NCBI GenBank assembly: GCA_013115135.1
Contig: JABANP010000210.1
Coordinates: forward strand, 21,678 to 85,677
DNA: 64,000 bases
Direction of reading: 5' to 3'
Source: Perkinsus olseni
Lineage: Eukaryota > Perkinsozoa > Perkinsida > Perkinsidae
The translations under genes were made by a program, and so were the position numbers. Under the pieces are notes generated by a model. The model made no database searches, was not told the DNA's origin, and was given only the letters and a program-made list of their open reading frames with translations. This document shows, in pieces, positions 10,618-22,737 of the stretch. Each line of letters opens with the position of its first letter. Positions within the stretch are counted from its first letter, which is position 1.

Positions 10618-11725
10618 ATGCTACGCTGGCTACCATTGATCAGCCTATGTCTTGTGGCAGCGAAGAGAACGACTCGCGTGCGTCCAGGAGATCCGCTGCC
10701 TGCTTGCGCACTTCGGAACATGAAAGTCCATTCGCTGAGGAACAAGACGTTATCCGTCAACTCGGATATACTCGCCCAATCACCGGGACTGTGCGCTCGG
10801 ATTTGCGGGGAGTAGCCGTTGCTGATTTGAGTCGGCCAACAACGAGACCTCTCAGGTACGATGCATCCTGCGCGTACTGGAGCGTCCAACTGTCCCGGCC
10901 CGTATCGTCAGTCCACATGGAAGACAGCCCAACGATGTGCATCATACATTTGAAGACTCGGCAGACTCGACCTGTAGCGACCGTCGTCTTCCCCTTCGGC
11001 TATCTTACCATTACGACTCAGTTGCACTACACCTTTCAGACCTTGTGGTGGACAAGCCATCGGCCTGAGGAAGGCGTTGTTAGCGGTCATGCTGGTTGCC
11101 TTCACGATGGCCCCCGATGGCCAGAGTGCTCCCGGAGCGAAGACGTCATCGCCTCTCACGTTTCGCCGCTTCCTCATCGATGCGTCGCGGTTCGACATCG
11201 GAATGTCCCCTCAATGCCGTAACGGAGACTGCACCCTCACCGACTCAATGCCGACTACGACAGTTCGAGCTATGCGCAGCTATTTGCCACTTCTCATTGG
11301 ACTGCACGCTTTGGGTATTCGACTCGTCGACGGAACTCTGCAATCTCTTTAGAAATACCTCTCAAGGCGAAGTTCACATCAACAACAAAACTTACGGCGA
11401 CCCTCATTGTTACCAAGCGAGGTTCGTCTACAGCAGCCACTATGCAGACCACCTCGATGCATCGCTGAGCTGCTGGACAGAGGACTTCATGCTCCCTGAG
11501 GTGTGCTGCAGCGTACGCAATCATTACCGCGGCTACTACGCCTGTTGGGAGCACTTCGGCCTGGCCGGCAACGTCGAGCAACATCGCACTTTTGAGAGAT
11601 GCTGTATGGCTGTCGACTCTACCAGGCGGTTCCGCAATCTCGGCGACGCTGTAGAAACATTCGCCTTCGACCACAGAGGAGAATGGATCAGACGCGACTC
11701 AACAACAACCGGGCCCTATCTATAG
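10618..11725 (+). CDS. Secreted Cys-rich protein with PAN/Apple-like domains
   Basis: The ATG at 10618 opens a hydrophobic signal peptide (MLRWLPLISLCLVAA). A 44-bp GT-AG intron at 10812-10855 joins LCARICGE to YDASCAYWSVQL, giving a PAN-like pattern of C-x3-C then C-x-Y-W. A second such module is in the last exon (LCAAICHFSLDCTLWVF, then LCNLF). The C-terminal part has a Cys-pair region (LPEVCCSVRNHYRGYYACWE ... ERCC). PAN domains bind protein or carbohydrate; that role is inferred. The middle (about 10950-11260) needs at least one more intron. One frame carries PDGQSAPGAKTSSP, and I could not find a GT-AG join that fits the last exon. A truncated copy lies at 3615-4518. Confidence 0.6.
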
Positions 11726-12344
11726 GGGAATAGTTTCGCGTCCGCCATGATGAGCTCCGACCGCTACTACTTCACAGCGACGTTGCTTAGCAGAACTACC
11801 GCATGAGCTGAGGTTCGTATGAAAGAAGTCGATACTTCTCATCTGAGTGCGCTCATGAAATGGTTTGAGTTCTAGTGATTGCCCACGCTGTTTGTGAGCT
11901 TCAAGTCGCAATAAGGCTTGAAAAGGCAGTGCATCTGGCGAGTGTTGAATCTGTGTTATCCCGTTAAACTTTGCCGCTACACGGCCCCAGCCGGCGATCC
12001 GCCAAAAAAGATCCGTAGTGTGTGAGAAAAAGACCTTTGCGAGGATCGAACTCCGTGTCTATGGCGTCAAAGCACACCACCTTCCCCCCTCGACCATTCA
12101 ATCACACTATTGCCTGCGGATGATTGATATACTCTCCATCGGTTGCCGCTTATCACGTCGCATAATCGTCGATTGATCAGTCACGAAGGGCACGTTGATG
12201 ACGGCAGCGCTAAGCTAGATGCTCCATGATTTCTACTAAGCCGATCACACCCTACCACTGGAACGCGACAGTTGGCATAGTTCACATCGTTACGGCAGCT
12301 AAACTGCTGCCGTGGCACAAATGACTGGTATGCTCTATAACGAG
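11726..12344. other. Intergenic; tRNA-like relic on the minus strand
   Basis: No protein gene. At about 12031-12106 the minus strand reads an A-box-like TGGTCGAGGGGGGAAGG followed by a B-box-like GGAGTTCGATCC, spaced as in a tRNA. The anticodon-arm region (GTGCTTTGACGCC) looks like a tRNA-Ala arm with a base missing. The T stem pairs only partly and no 7-bp acceptor stem is found, so this is a decayed or SINE-like tRNA relic at best. Confidence 0.3.
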
Positions 12345-15300
12345 TCACAAGGCACTTCCCATCTTTCCGGCTTTCTTCTGTCGCTGGCTTGACCGAGATA
12401 CTCTACTCGTCGGCCGAGTCGCGGCAGTACTTGCACTCGAGAGGGTTGAGCGGAGGTTCCGCCGACCCGCAATGTCTCTGCTGAGGCTTGAGGGGAAAGA
12501 CTCCCGCGCACTAGCAGAAACCCTCTGATTGTCTAGTCGGGCTTTCGAGGCAGTATTCGGCCTTGGCAGCGTAACCACAATGGCAGGACGGCGGGAGGTC
12601 TCGCTGCTGCGTGGGCGACCAACAGTTTTCATCGAAGCGGCTGGTCCTTGCTCGTCGCACGCTTGGGAGCGCTCTCGCTCACACGCGAGAACGGGCCGTT
12701 CCAACGAGGACGACTGAGCGGTCAAAGACGAGTTACGTCGCCTTATTGGACGTTGAGGAGCCGCGGGGCCCCGATAAGTCCGCCGATGAGCCTGCCGGCA
12801 CCAATGCTCCGATTCTATTCTGCTGAACTGCATGTTCAAAGTCTTGGCCGAGTTGCTTCGACTGAGGTAGGGTAGAAGTGCAGTGGAACCGTACTTACCA
12901 TCCGAATCATCTCGAGCGTAATCTCGAATCACATTCTCCATCAGAAGCGATTTTGGTGTACGCAGTGGGCTCGCTTCATCGACTGGACATTCCGTAGGGA
13001 CTTCTCTCTGATGACGAGAAGTGAGAGGTTTCTCCAGGCGCTTACAATCCTCGCGATCAGCAGCACTGCCACTGCCGTTATCCTCAACAGGGATTCCATT
13101 CAGACGGCTCAGTTGACGCGACCGACCAGTGAACATTCGCGACGCCTCATCCTCGCCGATGAGCTCCGTCGCTACGTTGTAGGCATGCAGGGTCGTGCAA
13201 ACATTAAGACTCAAGTGAGCCAGAGAATTCGGCAACCGGTAAACCCCTCGGGCTCTAGTTGATGCCTGCAACTCGCCCGTCACATCCCAGATCTCAAAGA
13301 TTCCTCCTCTGCCAGAGCTAGCACCGCCGCCACGCATGAGCAGTACGCATGATGTGCCGGTCAGATGCACCGCAGCCCTCACTCGGTCCTCCTCATTCGT
13401 CGAGAATCGACCCCTTTCCTCCAGCCCATCGGCTGAGAGAACCACCACCGTACCAGTGCTGTTCACGATGACCAGACCCCCGCCGGTTGCCGAACACTCC
13501 GCCGAGATTTGGGGGTGTTCTCTCTTATCAGCGCTTTCGGGCCCTGATCGCCAACCCTCTTGATGGGACTCTGAGAGAGACGTGTGAGCCTCGAGCTCCT
13601 TAGTTTGCATGCGCATCAGCCTTCTAGTCGATGCCCTCAGACTCGGGGCAAGGACATATCCGATGCCACCATCGGGTGCGCCGATTCGACCCAAACCCGC
13701 ATGCACCTCAGGCGGGATGTCCTCGAGGGAGGTCGCGTCAGCGGATAGGAGGATGGGAATAATACGTGTTGGGTTTGATAGGTTATGTAGGAACACATGG
13801 TGTTGAGGAGAGGGAGCCTTCCCCGGCTCACACAGCCAGACCTCGACGCTACCGACGGTAAAGAGGAGGGCAATGGACTGTGAATCTTGCATCAGACAGT
13901 GGGACACCAACTCCCCTTCCCGAGCCAACTTCGTGGCGCGGGAACTTCCACAAGCAACGTCAACGGAGAAGATCTTCCGGTCTGTGGTTGATAGTGCAAC
14001 GATAACCTTGAGTAGAGCGTAAACTGCCTGCAACTCGGTACCCGGCGTGTCGACTGACTGCCAATGAGGGCTGCCCAGTCTCTTAAACATGATGCTACCG
14101 CCCGACGAGCATGCAGCAATCCACGGCTGCTCTTCAGAGCTCTTCAGGGAAGGCCTGGAGATGGTGAGACCTGTGACTGGTTGATGCATCGCCTCAATTT
14201 CCGGGCCTCTGCTAGGAAGGATCCACTCGATCAACGCTCCGTCATGAACTTTATGGATGGTAACACGGCCGGTGGAGGTGCCGATGAGAAAACGCTCGTG
14301 AGTCGCCTCGTCCATGGCGAAGGCCGTGATGGTAGCTCCAGCAGACAAGTGCGAGAATTGGATTTTAGCGAGCAGCTCTCCCCGGGAGAGGCTGTGAATG
14401 CAGACGTGGCTTGGATGTGCAACGAGCACCTCCCGATCGACGTGATTGATCGCCATGGCAACGACGGTTTGCGGGGGCCCTGGAGGAGGGGAGGCTATGC
14501 ACGGGTCGCCAGAAGTACTCTCTGAATTTTGTTCTGGCAGGGACATAAAGTGCATCCTCTTCTCTCCGACGAGGGCCAGGCGGTCTCTTCCTAGGGCGAA
14601 GAAGGACTTGAAGTTTGGGACTCGGCGCGGGTTGATGGTCTGGTACGGCGTCCACATGCGGATATCCCACAGCTTCATCAGCCCTGATCGATCCGCTGTG
14701 ACCAGTGTATCAGTTCTGTTTATCATAGCAACTCCCGAGAGGGATCTCTGATGGCCTCGAAGTACGGCGACTGCGCCAGCCTGGTCGCATGCCGTGGTTT
14801 GGGCGTTGTACACTCTACAAAGACCGTCGAACTGCGCCGTGAAGAGGAGCCTTCGAGCGTCGTCGTAGGCCAAGCCACCAATTCCCTTCACGCTGCGGCT
14901 GTGCGAGGAGTACTGTGGATTCAATCGTGCAACCGCTTGCATGACAGTTGAGTCCCACAGAAGGACCCTACCATTCAATGAGGACGTGGCGAGGCGTTCC
15001 GAACCGGCGTCTAGGAGGCAGGTCGTCACCGATCGTCTTCCTTCTACGTAAGCATCAGGGACCTTCAAGTATCCCACCCGTTTCCGTTCAAAGTGGTCCC
15101 AAACGTCTAAGACATAGTTCGCTCGTTCATCATGGGCCACAGGCCCCTCGGCCGACCCTGCGGTCCGTGCGCATGTAACCCATCGGTTGCCAAGCCCCAT
15201 CGAAGGCCATAGACCAGTCGTAGTGCGGCGTTTCGTCTCTACGATGGACTTCAATCGGCACTCGTCAATGGTGCCCTGAGTACTCCAGAAACAGATCCAG

Positions 15301-16300
15301 CGAGAGGACAAGAGGGCCGCGGCCGTGTGATCGCCACTGCAGTAGCCTGAGAGACCACAATGGCTAACGCGGTGTAGCACAGGGAATTTACCGGCAGATA
15401 TGATCGAAGCGTCTGTGAGGTCCACGCCGTCGTTGTTAAACGGAAGGGTCTTCCACACTTCGAGTTGCTGAGCAAAGCTGATGAGGAGGGGGCGGTTGTT
15501 CTCAGTGAGGCTCACATGCTTCTGCAGAGTGAACAGCCTCATAGTTGGCGGCCCGCTCCCGGCCCCCGCCACCAGCAGGGAGTTGGAACCATCGACCGTC
15601 TCGCTACGGCAGGCACTGACGATGCCCGCAGGCCTGAGAGCAGCGCTTGGGGACCTTAGAAGATCTCCATCTCGCTCACCCATGCCGGAAGCTGTCAACC
15701 AGGTTGCTGTCCGGAACCGCCCTCAGAGGTCCAGCTTGTCGCTCACTGGCGCCAAGGCCCTGCGGCCCATGAGCTTCTCCCGAGGGGTCAGGGCGGTACC
15801 GTGCCACGCAGTCCGTCCACCTGAAGGAAGCATACAGCGCAAGTGCCGCCTGATCGCTAGTCACGTTATATAGCCACTGGCCTGGCGGTCACACAACCGG
15901 AAGAAGGACACGATCATCTCCAACAACGCGGCTAATGCAGGCCCTGCCCTGGCACGACCCTCGGGGGTATCGAGGCCGAGTCGGACCAGACACAGAGCGA
16001 GAAATTGGACCACTGTGACTCCCGCAGGCCCGTCCGGTGGTCTGTCGGTCGTGGTGAATCTGAAGATGAGAAACCCTCCATCATTAATGACCAAATCGTG
16101 CCCCGGTTCGAGGCCCACTCGCTGTTATTCCGTGACTTGAGAATCTTCGCGTTTGCCACGGCGGTTGTGCGGAAGTCATCCTCGAGCTCTTGCAAAGCCT
16201 CTCGGTCGAATAACGAGAAGAAGTCTCTCACGGAGGGACTCGGCCAATGCTCATTGGCACAGAACTGCAGCGACTTTAGGCGCCCATAAGGCCTCAACAA
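12345..16300 (-). CDS. EF-hand / WD40-repeat protein (WDR49/EFCAB8-like)
   Basis: More than 1,250 residues. N-terminal exons hold EF-hand-like helices; the clearest loop is DRQASGYITWTD, created by joining across a 44-bp intron (15821-15864). A 25-bp intron (15655-15679) then joins SFRHG to SPSAALRPAG and opens a long uninterrupted exon of WD40 repeats: SLNGRVLLWD, FDGLCRVYN, GHQRSLSGVAM, DRSGLMKLWD and others. A third intron of about 77 bp joins NAKILK to FTTTDRPP. The C-terminal 250 residues are Ser/Arg-rich, probably disordered. EF-hands followed by WD40 propellers are the architecture of the WDR49/WDR64/EFCAB8 family, often linked to cilia; that link is inference. The true start is unresolved; an ATG frame at 16863 may be the first exon. 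Confidence 0.75.
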
Positions 16301-16491
16301 ATCAACACGAGTGCACTCAACGGCAAAGTGATACAGATCATGGTGAAGGTCAGCTCAGCTCCTCGAGAACGTCCGGGCGCTGAGGGGCCACAGTTGTGAT
16401 TGTTTCTGACGGTCTGCGACGTTCTCGCGCTCGAGAACATCAAATTCTCGGCCTGAGGCGAACTGAGTACTGCAATGATGCTGAGTTCACG

Positions 16492-16863
16492 CTACCACGC
16501 ACCGGAGTAGCTGCCGGGCCGCCAAGGCTGTGCGCCTCTGAGGGCTGCCATTTTACGCAGAGCTATACCGCCATGGCCCAATCCCTGATCAGCAGGAATG
16601 TTCCGATCGTACGGTGCCCTGATGTGGCAGCTCACCTCAGCCACGGCAGTGTCCACGAGCAATGGACCGAACTCTCGACCGTAGGCGGCGGGTGCCTTGA
16701 ATGGAGGCCGGTTGATGGAAGAGTGGAACTCCTGATAGATTCGTCTCTCCCGAGACAGAGACCGCACAGAAGTACGCGTTTTCGCCGCTGTCTGCTGCAC
16801 CGCTCCTTTCGCTTTTCCTCGAAGTCCTGAAGCGTTTTCGCCTCGAGTTCTAAAGGGACTCAT
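16492..16863 (-). CDS. Possible first exon(s) of the EF-hand/WD40 gene
   Basis: An ATG-initiated frame (MSPFRTRGENASGLRGKAKG) continues into SRERRIYQEFHSSINRPPF and GREFGPLL. It lies 200 bases upstream of the EF-hand exons on the same strand and has a basic N-terminal character like other disordered leaders. No splice join to the downstream frame was proven. It could instead be a separate small gene. Confidence 0.3.
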   Translation of the reverse strand: MSPFRTRGENASGLRGKAKGAVQQTAAKTRTSVRSLSRERRIYQEFHSSINRPPFKAPAAYGREFGPLLVDTAVAEVSCHIRAPYDRNIPADQGLGHGGIALRKMAALRGAQPWRPGSYSGAW

Positions 16864-18178
16864 CTAGCGTCACTGCTGTTGATTCATGTTCAACGGATGC
16901 TTGCCTTTCTCATATGCTCGTCGACTCTCCCTCAAGTGGGCAACAAGTTCGCGAAGGGTCATCAGCCGGCAGCGGCTGTCACTCAGGTGCTCTTGCATCG
17001 TGAAATCTCTCAAGGTTGCCCAACCACTGACCAGTTTCCTCGAAGCGTTGTGCCCCCTATAGCAGAGCGCAACACTGGTAGCCAGAACTGAGGACACCCT
17101 ATGCAGTCGATGGTCAATCCGACATGGACAGCTTCACAGAGTCAAGACATTCGCGTATGAACTCCGACGTGAAAAAGTCGCATTCCTCGAGCTGAGACAC
17201 CTGCACGCGGGGACGGTCAGGCAAGTGACGATGCAGGAAGCGCCCGAGGCACTGACCGTGATAGTGGACAGTTTCGGCGACAGAGGCGAGCCCGACTGCT
17301 GGATGAGAGCCTCCCATTGTTTAGGAGTCAGCCCACGGATGTCTTCCAGTACTGAGCAGTTTCGCTTCTGCCAGACCTGCGGGGAGCATGTGACGACTGT
17401 GCAAGCGTGTGCACAGTGTAGATGACTAGATATCTAGCAAGAACTAAACCCTTCCACAAAATTATATCACAGCGCGATTTTTTCTAATTTCTTCCCATTG
17501 AATAACTTGAAGCTCTCAACTTGCAGTCCAAGTCTCGCACTTGAAGAGCAAGTCTACATAACCAGAACTACATATCTAGATAACAAAACTCAACTGTGTG
17601 TAGAATCGCCTCAGTTACATCGTATTAGCGACTCGCCATCAAACCCAATTAGCTCGACTGCTTCTCATTCTGCTCTGTCTACCCTATGCTCTATCCTGTG
17701 TTCTAGTACTCTGAGCCTCACGACGAGAGAGCGCACGTGTGCTCGGCTCAAGCCCGACCTTACCTCGAGGATATCCTGGACCAAGGCCTCATAGAGTGGT
17801 CGGTATCTTTTAACCTCGTTCTCACCTTGAGCGGTCATCAGACCCCCAGCCATCAGCCCGCCTGAGGAGCCTGTCCAGTGATGATAATCAACGAGGGATG
17901 ACTACCGTTACAGGCCTGCAGCTCAGTCTGTGCCGGCGCCGCGCGGGCTGAGCAAGCATCTTTCCAGGCACCAATGTGGCAGCTTTCCACCCGCTCCTCT
18001 CGCCACTTCGATACAAGCTTGTGCCAGAGGAATATCTTACACCAGCAGCTTAGGCGTGGTGGACGACACGAAACAAGCTACCTCAGACCAAACCCCCTCA
18101 GCTCCCTCGATAAGCTGAGCTAGTACTGGGGCCTAGCACAGCATAGCATTACGACCACCTTAGTGACCACAACTCACC
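16864..18178. other. Unresolved; short minus-strand frames
   Basis: Minus frames near 16870-17097 (LRELVAHLRESRRAYEKGKH) and 17114-17317 (LEECDFFTSEFIRECLDSVK) have coding character but no recognised motif. They could be exons of a gene running towards 16.9 kb. 17430-17900 shows no convincing coding sequence. Confidence 0.25.
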
Positions 18179-18868
18179 TCAGTGAACTTCAACTGGCTCT
18201 CTGAGCTCATCATGGACGGCCCGCCAGCTTGTGTCTGAGGGCTGACTATTCACTATCACGACGGAGGGAGCACTCACGTCGATACACTTCTCGCTCTCAC
18301 AAGCCCACTTCATCTGCTGCTCCAGCTTCACAACAGAGGCCTTCATTTTGCCAAGTTGGCCCAGAATCTGGCAATACTCTAACGACGACGAGAAGCCAGC
18401 GCGTCCCGGTATCATCAGGGACTCGCAGAGGGATCGGAAATCGTGAAGCACCCGAGGGTTTTGTGCTGGTCGGGAGGGCCAAGAAGCCCGCGAGCTCACA
18501 CTGTCTGCGGATGACCAGCCGCCACCAGCCTCTCTCAAGACAATGAACCCTCCATCAGGGTCGAGAATCTCCGCTTTCATATTCCTGGCCGTTTCCTCGA
18601 TCGTATCACCGAAGGCATCTGCAACCGAAATGAGGAAGCTCGACCCTGCTGCCGCTATCCACTTACGCAGTTCCTCGAGCATCGAACGCTTCCTTGCCCT
18701 GGTGAACTCACAGGCGGCTGGGAGTTTACTATCTGTGCATTCTGTTGACAGTTTAACTTTGTACCTGGGCGAGCGAGGAGTCGATGCAGTGTCGCGAGGC
18801 AAGCGTAGAGTTGGTTCTGAGAGACCAGCAGAGACGCAGGTGGGACAACAATCAAGCAAGGTGCGCAC
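18179..18868 (-). CDS. Hypothetical protein
   Basis: A 229-codon minus-strand frame. Visible parts are a stretch with PRYKVKLSTECTDSKLP, a likely helix (RSMLEELRKWI) followed by SFLISVADAFGDTIEETARN, a Ser/Gly-rich linker, and a second helical part (LEYCQILGQLGKMKASVVKL). The frame opens at a non-ATG or internal position, so exon limits are uncertain. No family is recognised. The next gene upstream on the strand (19.1-20.2 kb) is also helical, so the two could belong together, but no join was found. Confidence 0.35.
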   Translation of the reverse strand: MRTLLDCCPTCVSAGLSEPTLRLPRDTASTPRSPRYKVKLSTECTDSKLPAACEFTRARKRSMLEELRKWIAAAGSSFLISVADAFGDTIEETARNMKAEILDPDGGFIVLREAGGGWSSADSVSSRASWPSRPAQNPRVLHDFRSLCESLMIPGRAGFSSSLEYCQILGQLGKMKASVVKLEQQMKWACESEKCIDVSAPSVVIVNSQPSDTSWRAVHDELREPVEVH

Positions 18869-19086
18869 AGGAACGGAAGAGAGGTGTACAATAGAAAGAT
18901 GACACTATGAAAAGCAGAATTTACTCTACTCTAGCGACGACACACCTCAGAGGACTCGTGTGTGGAGTAATGTTGACGCCTGGACGGTGCAAAGAGACAG
19001 GGGAGAACTTCGAGACCAGCTAGAATAGCGCAGAATTCCCGACAGCATTTGCTATGTTGGTCCTCCATCTTTCACGGCCCCGACCC

Positions 19087-20208
19087 CTACTGTCTTGCCA
19101 AGATGTGCAGCTCTTCAACTCCAGCTTTGGCCGCTTCCAACTCGCTCAGCTCGTTCTGCTTCGAACGAGCGAGCCTCTGCAAGTACCTGTGGGAGAGCCT
19201 GCGCTGAGCTCGACTTGCAACGGGGCATCCTACGCGACGAAAGATTCCAACTTGGCTGGCCTCTCGTCAAGCTCACGATTGAGTATTGCGTATCGTTCGC
19301 CCGTCGCTTTGCATTTCTCGCGGAGGGCGGACAGCAGTAGGCTTTTCATGGTCGTCAGCGCCCTCTGGGGTATCGGCGTCAGCAGCTGCTTCACCTTCCT
19401 CGCTTCTACTGACAGGACCCCCACGCTTTGCACCTAAGACGAAGCTCTGCGCTATTCGACATAAGGGAAGCCCTACTGGTTTGAGCCGCTCGACTTTATA
19501 CGCGAATTCCGACATCAAAGCCATCTCTCGCTGCAGGGCTGCTGCGTCCACGGACTTCCCCTCAGGATCTGGGGAAAAGATGGTATCAACTAACCAAACT
19601 TCGACCAATCACCCTGAGCGGTGATCGACTTCATCTTCGCCACGAACTGCTCTTCATCCCAACCCTGTCCGTATCTGCAACGCCCTCTCCGAACCAGAAC
19701 AGCCGAGGCCCCTCACTCGTAGATTCTTCGATATTCCACCAGCTGCCGTTCAGCGAGCTCATGAGCATTCGCAAGGTCAGTCGACAGTTTCCGGAATATC
19801 CCCTCAGACGCTGCCGCGAACCTGACCGACTGGGTAGCCGCCGCTGAGCCTCTCGAGGAACCATACCGTTGGTCGTAGACGAGCGTTCGTTCAACAGCAT
19901 TGGAAGCGACACCGGCGCCTGAGCATACGGCTATCATTGACTCTGCCACCGACCCTAATTCGGGACTTACTGTCTCCCGACACTTCTAAGAATTTTCTCA
20001 TTTTGTGACGAGTATAGTGTTTGAAATCGTCGTAAGGGTGACTGATAGCCGCTACGGTCTGCGACAGGAGCTCCTCGAAGACCGAAGAAAACTCGGCCCG
20101 GGTTGGCATCTGACGAGGCAGTCTATTGACCCATGATAGTCGAAGAACATACCATGGCGATAGTGGAGGGAGCATCGTCATTACACCCGAGTGGAAGGGA
20201 GTCGTCAC
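19087..20208 (-). CDS. Coiled-coil (BAR-like?) protein with ultra-short introns
   Basis: Exons read in order on the minus strand: SSVFEELLSQTVAAISHPYD and TRHKMRKFLEVSGD; then, across a 28-bp intron (19943-19970), SMIAVCSGAG to ANAHELAERQLVEYRRIYE; then YGQGWDEEQFVAKMKSI; then, across a 26-bp intron (19569-19594), DPEGKSVDAAALQREMALM; then a helical stretch TMKSLLLSALREKCKATGER; and a last exon RLARSKQNELSELEAAKAG ending at TAG 19087. Long amphipathic helices with little else resemble the BAR part of sorting nexins, but no PX domain is visible, so this is only a structural likeness. The 5' end may extend to about 20300 (MVELGVSSVRQLHKTLWDH). Confidence 0.5.
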
Positions 20209-20662
20209 AGAAATTAACCGTCACAGAGAGCAGCTTGGGATGGTCCCAGAGGGTCTTGTGAAGCTGCCGTACTGAGGATACTCCCAGCTCCACCATGGCC
20301 TGAGAAAAGCTTCTTGCGAGCTACAACGTGAATCTCGTCAGAAGTGGGGGAAATGTGGTACTGGCTACCAGGGAGCCAGGTCTGTTAGCGCCCAATCGCT
20401 ATGCTCATATCCGTATCTCTCTAGATGGCGGCAAAAATGAGGTTGCCAACGCCACGAAAAAGAAGGATGGCGCCCCGAAGCGTGAATTTCTAGTCCGGAT
20501 TTGGATCAGGAAAACGGCCAGGAGAAGCGAACAGCAATCATCAAGGCGCCTGGAGCTCGGCAGACCTCCTGTAGCATCGATCAATTACAAAGCCTTCAAC
20601 GACCACCGTCTAGCTACTCACGACCCTTGTCAAAGAATCCCGCCTGATGCCCACCGGGACCA

Positions 20663-21227
20663 TCACGCACGCAAGGCTAACACCGATCTCTCCCCGCTAC
20701 CCCTTACGAGGCCTACCGAGTAACAGCGTATTTCTGCTAGTCGTATGAAGGATGGAAGCCTCCTCACATTCTGCATGGCCAAGTCCCGAGCCAGTTCTCG
20801 CTCTCCTACAGCCGACGTCGACCACACAGCAGCAGGGGCAGCAGCCCTACTCTGGCGCCTCCTCTCCACCGCAATGCCCCTCGTCGAGGACCACCAGGCC
20901 TGCTCAGCCCTCAACTTCTCACACTCCGACCCTGAGATCGCTCGGAAGGGATTCAGCACCGGCCAGAAGCGCTGCGTCACTCCTATTGACAGCATCCGCG
21001 GCCACCGCCGTGCAGGTGTGGTGGATGCAACTAACCAGTTCTTCCAGCCTGACCACCAGAAGCTGAGCGGTGAGTGGAAGCTTTGCCACGGTTACTTCGT
21101 CTCGATCTCCTCCACTACCCCGCCCCCCACAGACGGCAGCGGTGCGGACGCCTTCCCGCCATCACCCGCATCTCCTGAGCAGAATCGCATCAGAACCGGA
21201 GGCCGGTCACGGAGGGTGACCCTCTAA
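20663..21227. other. Open on both strands; coding strand undecided
   Basis: A plus ATG frame at 20745-21227 (160 codons) overlaps an open minus frame at 20663-20995. The plus frame has HSDPEIARKGFSTGQKRC; the minus strand has a helical reading LEELVSCIHHTCTAVAADAV. Neither has a recognised motif. The minus reading would be consistent with an upstream exon of the coiled-coil gene at 19.1-20.2 kb. Confidence 0.2.
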
Positions 21228-21435
21228 CGGTCTGCTAACCATAGGCGATGACGATGGATGAACTGCCGAACTCGAAAAAAGCGAAATTGACGGTAGTTTT
21301 GCGCCTCGGAAGAACCGTCTGGAGACGCTCAATGACGAGCTCATTGAATAAAGATAGTCCCGAGAAGTCACAAGCGTTAATCGCCCTCAAGCGCCAGCCG
21401 TTCGCCAATTCGCGACCTGTAAAAAATTTTCCGAA

Positions 21436-22170
21436 TTACCAGTTTTCTTGCCCCATAAAAAAATGCATCGCCTGCTCCGTGCAGACGTGTCGAAAAAAAG
21501 AAACCAGGCCCTCAACCTCACCCGTCTCTGGTGATGCTGATGATGACGACGATTCCATCACTACTGGGCTCGCACCATCACGAACCTTCACCGAAACTGG
21601 GCTCCACGGCTGACGATGACTCCCCCTACCCTCTGTTGTGCAGCTACGAAAGCAGGAAGGTCGTAGCACCGGTCCGCCTCTATTCGAACCATCTTCATAC
21701 GACCGATCGCCGATAAAAAAGTCTGCACCTGAATAGTGAACTAGTTCCGATGACCACTCGAGAAGGTCAGCATTGGTCAGAGACAACAAGGGTGGCAGAG
21801 CCGTGAGCTCCCCGGCCCACTTTGAGTACGGCGTCAGCGAGGCGAGGTTGGGCTGGGATAAGCTTCTGCGAAAGTCGGTCCCGAGTAGAACGGAATCTAC
21901 TGTATCGTGCCTGTTGGGAGATGATGATAACATCACCACAACAACAACAATGAAACCAAGGGGGATCTCGAGTTCGTCACAGAAAGAACTCCTCCGAGCC
22001 ACAAAGCGTATTAAACGACCGCCGCTTCCGCAGGATCGTGCCGAGACGAACCTCGGTCTTTAAATTCGGTTTAAAGAATTTTTTCAACTCGTTCTTCCGC
22101 TTCTGAGCGTGGTTCCAGGGAGCTGGTGATAAGCAGACCATCCCCGCCACCTTACGTTGTATCGCCATCG
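21436..22170 (-). CDS. Hypothetical protein, possibly two exons
   Basis: A minus frame of about 188 codons with SLSQPNLASLTPYSKWAGEL, then LPPLLSLTNADLLEWSSELV, then a Ser-rich acidic end. An upstream minus frame to 22168 (basic, KRKNELKKFFKPNLKTEVRL) could be a first exon. A run of Val (GFIVVVVVML) occurs but is short for a membrane segment and partly reflects a GTT/GTG repeat. No family was recognised. Confidence 0.3.
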
Positions 22171-22737
22171 GGCTAAGATCTTCCTCTGAGAATAGTGTTT
22201 GAAAACCGACATGCTACGTAGCACCTAGAAAATCGCTATCAACTGAGGGTCCACTAGGAGAGGGTCACCCACCTTGAAACGCATAGATTCTTCCATCCAC
22301 CTCGACAAGCTCGTGTGCTCTGAGGCTTCCCCGGGACAGTAGTGGACCTGGGCCAAGAAGATGAGAGCCTTCCCAAGAGAATCTTAGCTCCCTGTGAGGG
22401 CACTGGTCAACCTTTCCCGCCCAAAACTGCTAAGTGCATCGGATGCTCTTAAGCGTCAAACGACGAGGCAGAGACGAAATGTTCCTCGAGTTACGATTGG
22501 TGTGGTACTAGTCAGTCATAATAGAGGGCAAGATCTCCTTCCCCAAATCAAAATCTGCGTACGATCATAGGATCTCTTTCCTCTCTTCCTGCTTCCCTCT
22601 CGACCCGCCCCTCGCCGCTCTTCCGGTAGGGCCGGTCGGGCGCGACCAAACTTCGCAATAGAAATAGAAGCAAACACATCATGATCATACTGTTGCTATC
22701 ATTATCTCTGTAATAAGATCGTCATACTCGTGCGCGT

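Noticed and set aside
12031..12106. Functional tRNA gene on the minus strand
   Set aside because: A and B boxes are recognisable but the T stem has two mismatches, the anticodon loop is irregular and no acceptor stem is found.
15855..15864. An 8-bp GTGACTAG 'intron' in the EF-hand exon
   Set aside because: A 44-bp GT-AG intron (15821-15864) gives the right frame and also completes a proper EF-hand loop, so the longer one is preferred.
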